Origin: JBOHPP01 sp050731755
Lineage (GTDB): Bacteria; Methylomirabilota; Methylomirabilia; Rokubacteriales; CSP1-6
DNA: 15,413 nt
Direction of reading: 5' to 3'
Assembly: GCA_050731755.1 (NCBI GenBank)
Contig: JBOHPP010000142.1
Location: 1-15,413 of the forward strand
Shown: positions 13,543 to 15,413 of the stretch, piece after piece
Layout of the letters: each line of letters starts with the position of its first letter
Position numbering within the stretch: the stretch's first letter is position 1
The notes under the pieces: model-generated
What the model was told of the DNA's origin: nothing
The model's database searches: none
Seen by the model: only the letters and a program-made list of their open reading frames with translations
Program-made: the position numbers and the translations under genes

Positions 13543-14538
13543 TCAGGGGGTCACGCCGCTCCGAAACTCGGTGGTGAAGGCGCGCTTGACGTCCGGAGGG
13601 GCGGGGTAGAAGCCGGCCTTCGTCAGGTCGCGGGCCACGCGCTCCCAGCCCGCCGGGTCGACCCAGCCGAGGCCGTGCTTCTGCGTCTCGGGCGTGACCA
13701 TGATCGACGCGATGGCCTCCATCCCCTCGAGCTCGTGCTGCTCCTGCCCTTTGAGGTTGCTGTTGTACTTGAGCAGGGTCTGCACCGCCTCCGGGCGGTT
13801 GGCCAGCGCGTGCTGGTAGCCCTTGGAGCGGCCGGTCACGAAGGCCTGCACGACCTTGGGGTGCTTGCGCAGGATCTCCTCGGTGGTGAAGAGGACGTTC
13901 TCCGGCCAGTCGATGCCGAAGTCCGTGTAGGTGTACTGCCAGTACTTGTCCTTGGCGGTGCGCTTGGCGACCAGGACCTCGTTGTAGATCATGGCGTGGG
14001 CGAACTGGTACTCCTTGCGCAGCCACGAGCCGATGGTCGCGGGGTCGCCCTGCTGGTTCACGATCTTGACCTGCTTGGCCCAGTCGGGGCCGATGGCGGC
14101 CTTCACCTGTTTGTCGTAGCCGATCCAGGTGGCCACCGTGCCCTGGATGTCCTTGGAGCTCTTGATCTCCTTCCAGGTGATGAGCCGGATCGCCGACTTC
14201 TGGAAGTCGTGGGCCACCGCGACCAGCGGCAGCTTCTGCTTCTCCCGCGCCTCCAGCAGGTTGTAGGGGTAGTCGACGCCGAAGGCGATGCTGCCCCCCT
14301 TCGTCTCCGCCATCACGCGGTCGATCGGCGAGAGCCCGGGCCCACCGCCGACCACCTTGACGTCGAGCCCGTCGAAGAAGCCCTTCTCGACCGCCGTCGG
14401 CGAGCCCATCGACTCGTTGTGGATGAACCAGGCCTCGAAGATGGTCACCTTCGTCTTCGTCTGAGCGGCCAACCCCGAGGCGGCGGCCAGGACGGCCGCC
14501 GCCAGGCCGATCGCCGCGAGCCGCACGAGCGTCTTCAT
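13543..14538 (-). CDS. NitT/TauT-type ABC transporter substrate-binding protein
   Basis: This 331-residue periplasmic protein starts with a clear signal peptide: MKTLVRLA, a hydrophobic Ala/Leu core, and a probable cleavage after LAA at about residue 25. The mature part resembles NMT1/SsuA-like binding proteins: EKGFFDGLDVKVVGGG (51-66), then the region around IAFGVDYPYNLLEA that faces the ligand cleft, and a C-terminal helical half. The frame extends upstream to 14646, but ATG 14538 is preceded by a textbook AGGAGG and is the only start that gives a signal peptide. It lies 31 nt after the permease gene and 6 nt before the ATPase gene. The ligand is unknown; linkage to fdrA and the DUF1116 gene suggests a small nitrogenous compound such as a ureide or pyrimidine derivative (inference). 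Confidence 0.9.
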   Translation of the reverse strand: MKTLVRLAAIGLAAAVLAAASGLAAQTKTKVTIFEAWFIHNESMGSPTAVEKGFFDGLDVKVVGGGPGLSPIDRVMAETKGGSIAFGVDYPYNLLEAREKQKLPLVAVAHDFQKSAIRLITWKEIKSSKDIQGTVATWIGYDKQVKAAIGPDWAKQVKIVNQQGDPATIGSWLRKEYQFAHAMIYNEVLVAKRTAKDKYWQYTYTDFGIDWPENVLFTTEEILRKHPKVVQAFVTGRSKGYQHALANRPEAVQTLLKYNSNLKGQEQHELEGMEAIASIMVTPETQKHGLGWVDPAGWERVARDLTKAGFYPAPPDVKRAFTTEFRSGVTP

Positions 14539-14569
14539 CGTTCTGTCCTCCTTGCCAGTGAGCACTGCC

Positions 14570-15385
14570 TCACCGCGCGCCCCGGCCGCGCGCCATGCTG
14601 ACGTGCCAGGGCAGCAGCGCCCGCTCGGCGAGCGCGACGACGCCAAGGAGCATCCACCCGATGGCTGCGCAGAAGACGGCCGCGAGGAACACGCGCACCG
14701 TGTTGCCGACGTACCGCGAGTCCAGGATCATGTAGCCGAGCCCCTCGAACGCGCCGAACAGCTCCCCGACGATCGCGCCGTTGACGGCCGCCATGACGCC
14801 TCCCTTGAGGCTCACGAAGATGATCGGCAGCGCCGAGGGGATCTTGAGCAGGGCGATGCGCTGCCACCAGGTGGCGTTGTAGACGTCCATCAGCTGCTCG
14901 CGGATCGGCTCGACGGAGACGAACTCCTGGTGGGTCGTGTAGAGCACCGCGAAGAAGGTGTACATGGCCGCGATCACGATCTTGCTGGTGATGCCGAGCC
15001 CGAACCAGACGACCGCCAGGGAGGCCAGGGCCACGAACGGGGTGCTGTTGAGGGTCACCACCAGGCGGTAGAGGAAGTCCTCGAGCGCGGCGGGCAGCCA
15101 CAGGAACAGCACCGCGCCGAGGAGGGCCGCCACCGACCCCAGGGCGAAGCCGATCACCACCTCCTGGGTTGTGATCAGCGCATAGTCGAGCACCAGCCGC
15201 CACTGCTCGCCGAGCTCCCGCGCCATCTGAGACGGCGCCGGCAGGAGGTAGGGCTGATCGTAGAGCCGGGAACCGGCCTCCCAGGCGACCAGGGCGACGA
15301 CGCCGAAGACCAGCCACCCGCGCAGCTCGCGGCCGGCCAGTGAGGCCGGGCCCTGGCGGCGCGCGGCCCGGCCCGGCTCGGTCAT
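14570..15385 (-). CDS. NitT/TauT-type ABC transporter permease
   Basis: This 271-residue inner-membrane protein has about six membrane helices, at roughly 22-40, 68-98, 108-128, 132-150, 186-210 and 232-252. Typical features of the SsuC/TauC family are LLPAPSQMARELG (47-59) after helix 1, TLNSTPFVALASLAVVWFGL (111-130), and the ATPase-docking EAA loop around YNATWWQRIALLKIPSALP (169-187) with its Gly-containing turn. It is the first gene of the five-gene minus-strand operon. The ATG at 15385 has only a weak ribosome site, and the sequence 5' of it turns into a G-run at the contig end, so the promoter and possibly further upstream genes are outside the window. Confidence 0.93.
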   Translation of the reverse strand: MTEPGRAARRQGPASLAGRELRGWLVFGVVALVAWEAGSRLYDQPYLLPAPSQMARELGEQWRLVLDYALITTQEVVIGFALGSVAALLGAVLFLWLPAALEDFLYRLVVTLNSTPFVALASLAVVWFGLGITSKIVIAAMYTFFAVLYTTHQEFVSVEPIREQLMDVYNATWWQRIALLKIPSALPIIFVSLKGGVMAAVNGAIVGELFGAFEGLGYMILDSRYVGNTVRVFLAAVFCAAIGWMLLGVVALAERALLPWHVSMARGRGAR

Positions 15386-15395
15386 CCGTCGACGT

Positions 15396-15413
15396 GGGGG
15401 GGGGGGGGGGGGG
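15396..15413. repeat. Poly-G run of 18 at contig end (probable artefact)
   Basis: The window ends in 18 consecutive G residues right after GACGT. Terminal poly-G is a known artefact of two-colour sequencing chemistry, where no signal is read as G, and it can survive at contig ends. I therefore do not treat it as a biological G-tract. Confidence 0.8.

Noticed and set aside
9969..14601. Very long plus-strand open frames (up to about 600 codons) opposite the minus-strand operon
   Set aside because: They lie antisense to well-recognised genes (DUF1116, FdrA, ATPase, binding protein), are made of low-complexity Arg/Gly/Ala/Asp-rich sequence and match no family; they arise from high GC.
15396..15413. 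G-quadruplex or regulatory G-tract
   Set aside because: A pure 18-G run at the very contig end is much more likely a sequencing artefact.
1..15413. CRISPR array, tRNA/rRNA genes, insertion sequence or phage genes
   Set aside because: No regularly spaced repeats, no tRNA-like or rRNA-like sequence and no transposase or integrase motifs were seen on either strand.

Overview
The window is a GC-rich bacterial fragment with long, tightly packed ORFs, Shine-Dalgarno starts and 4-nt gene overlaps. It reads like a metagenome-derived contig: it opens inside a gene and closes in an 18-base run of G that looks like a sequencing artefact. The gene set (mandelate racemase-type enzyme, TRAP and NitT/TauT transporters, FdrA/DUF1116 proteins, cytidylate kinase-like/BON protein) suits an uncultured soil or subsurface lineage such as Rokubacteria/Methylomirabilota or a proteobacterium. 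The taxonomy is inference and low confidence.

Layout. Positions 2-460 hold the C-terminal part of an enolase-superfamily enzyme. A VapC-type PIN toxin gene (451-873, minus) runs tail-to-tail into it, with its Phd/VapB-like antitoxin (873-1136, minus) and a good promoter. A DUF1326-DUF2182 pair (1240-2698, minus) follows and looks metal related. Positions 2700-3900 are a less GC-rich patch of small and broken genes: a frameshifted HPPxHVHVY-type gene overlapping an intact HTH protein (3057-3524), preceded by a palindromic operator-like site, then a doubly deleted HtrA/DegP protease pseudogene (3553-3854, minus).

From 4023 to 8746 a plus-strand operon encodes a six-bladed NHL propeller protein, a complete TRAP transporter (DctP, DctQ, DctM) and a PuuE/allantoinase-like polysaccharide-deacetylase-fold hydrolase. 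Behind it lies a relic of a second copy of the HTH-protein family (8760-8818), a 15-bp tandem repeat, and a cytidylate kinase-like protein fused to a BON domain (8968-9792).

From 15385 down to 9837 a minus-strand operon encodes a NitT/TauT ABC importer (permease, binding protein, ATPase), an FdrA protein that probably starts at CTG, and a DUF1116 (AllG/YlbE) protein. In E. coli the FdrA-AllG-AllH set has been linked to oxamate carbamoyltransferase in allantoin breakdown. Together with the PuuE-like hydrolase this suggests, as a hypothesis, that both operons serve uptake and opening of ureide, cyclic amide or imide compounds and carbamoyl-group recovery. No third subunit (AllH/DUF2877) and no carbamate kinase lie in the window. 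I see no tRNA, rRNA, CRISPR array or transposase.
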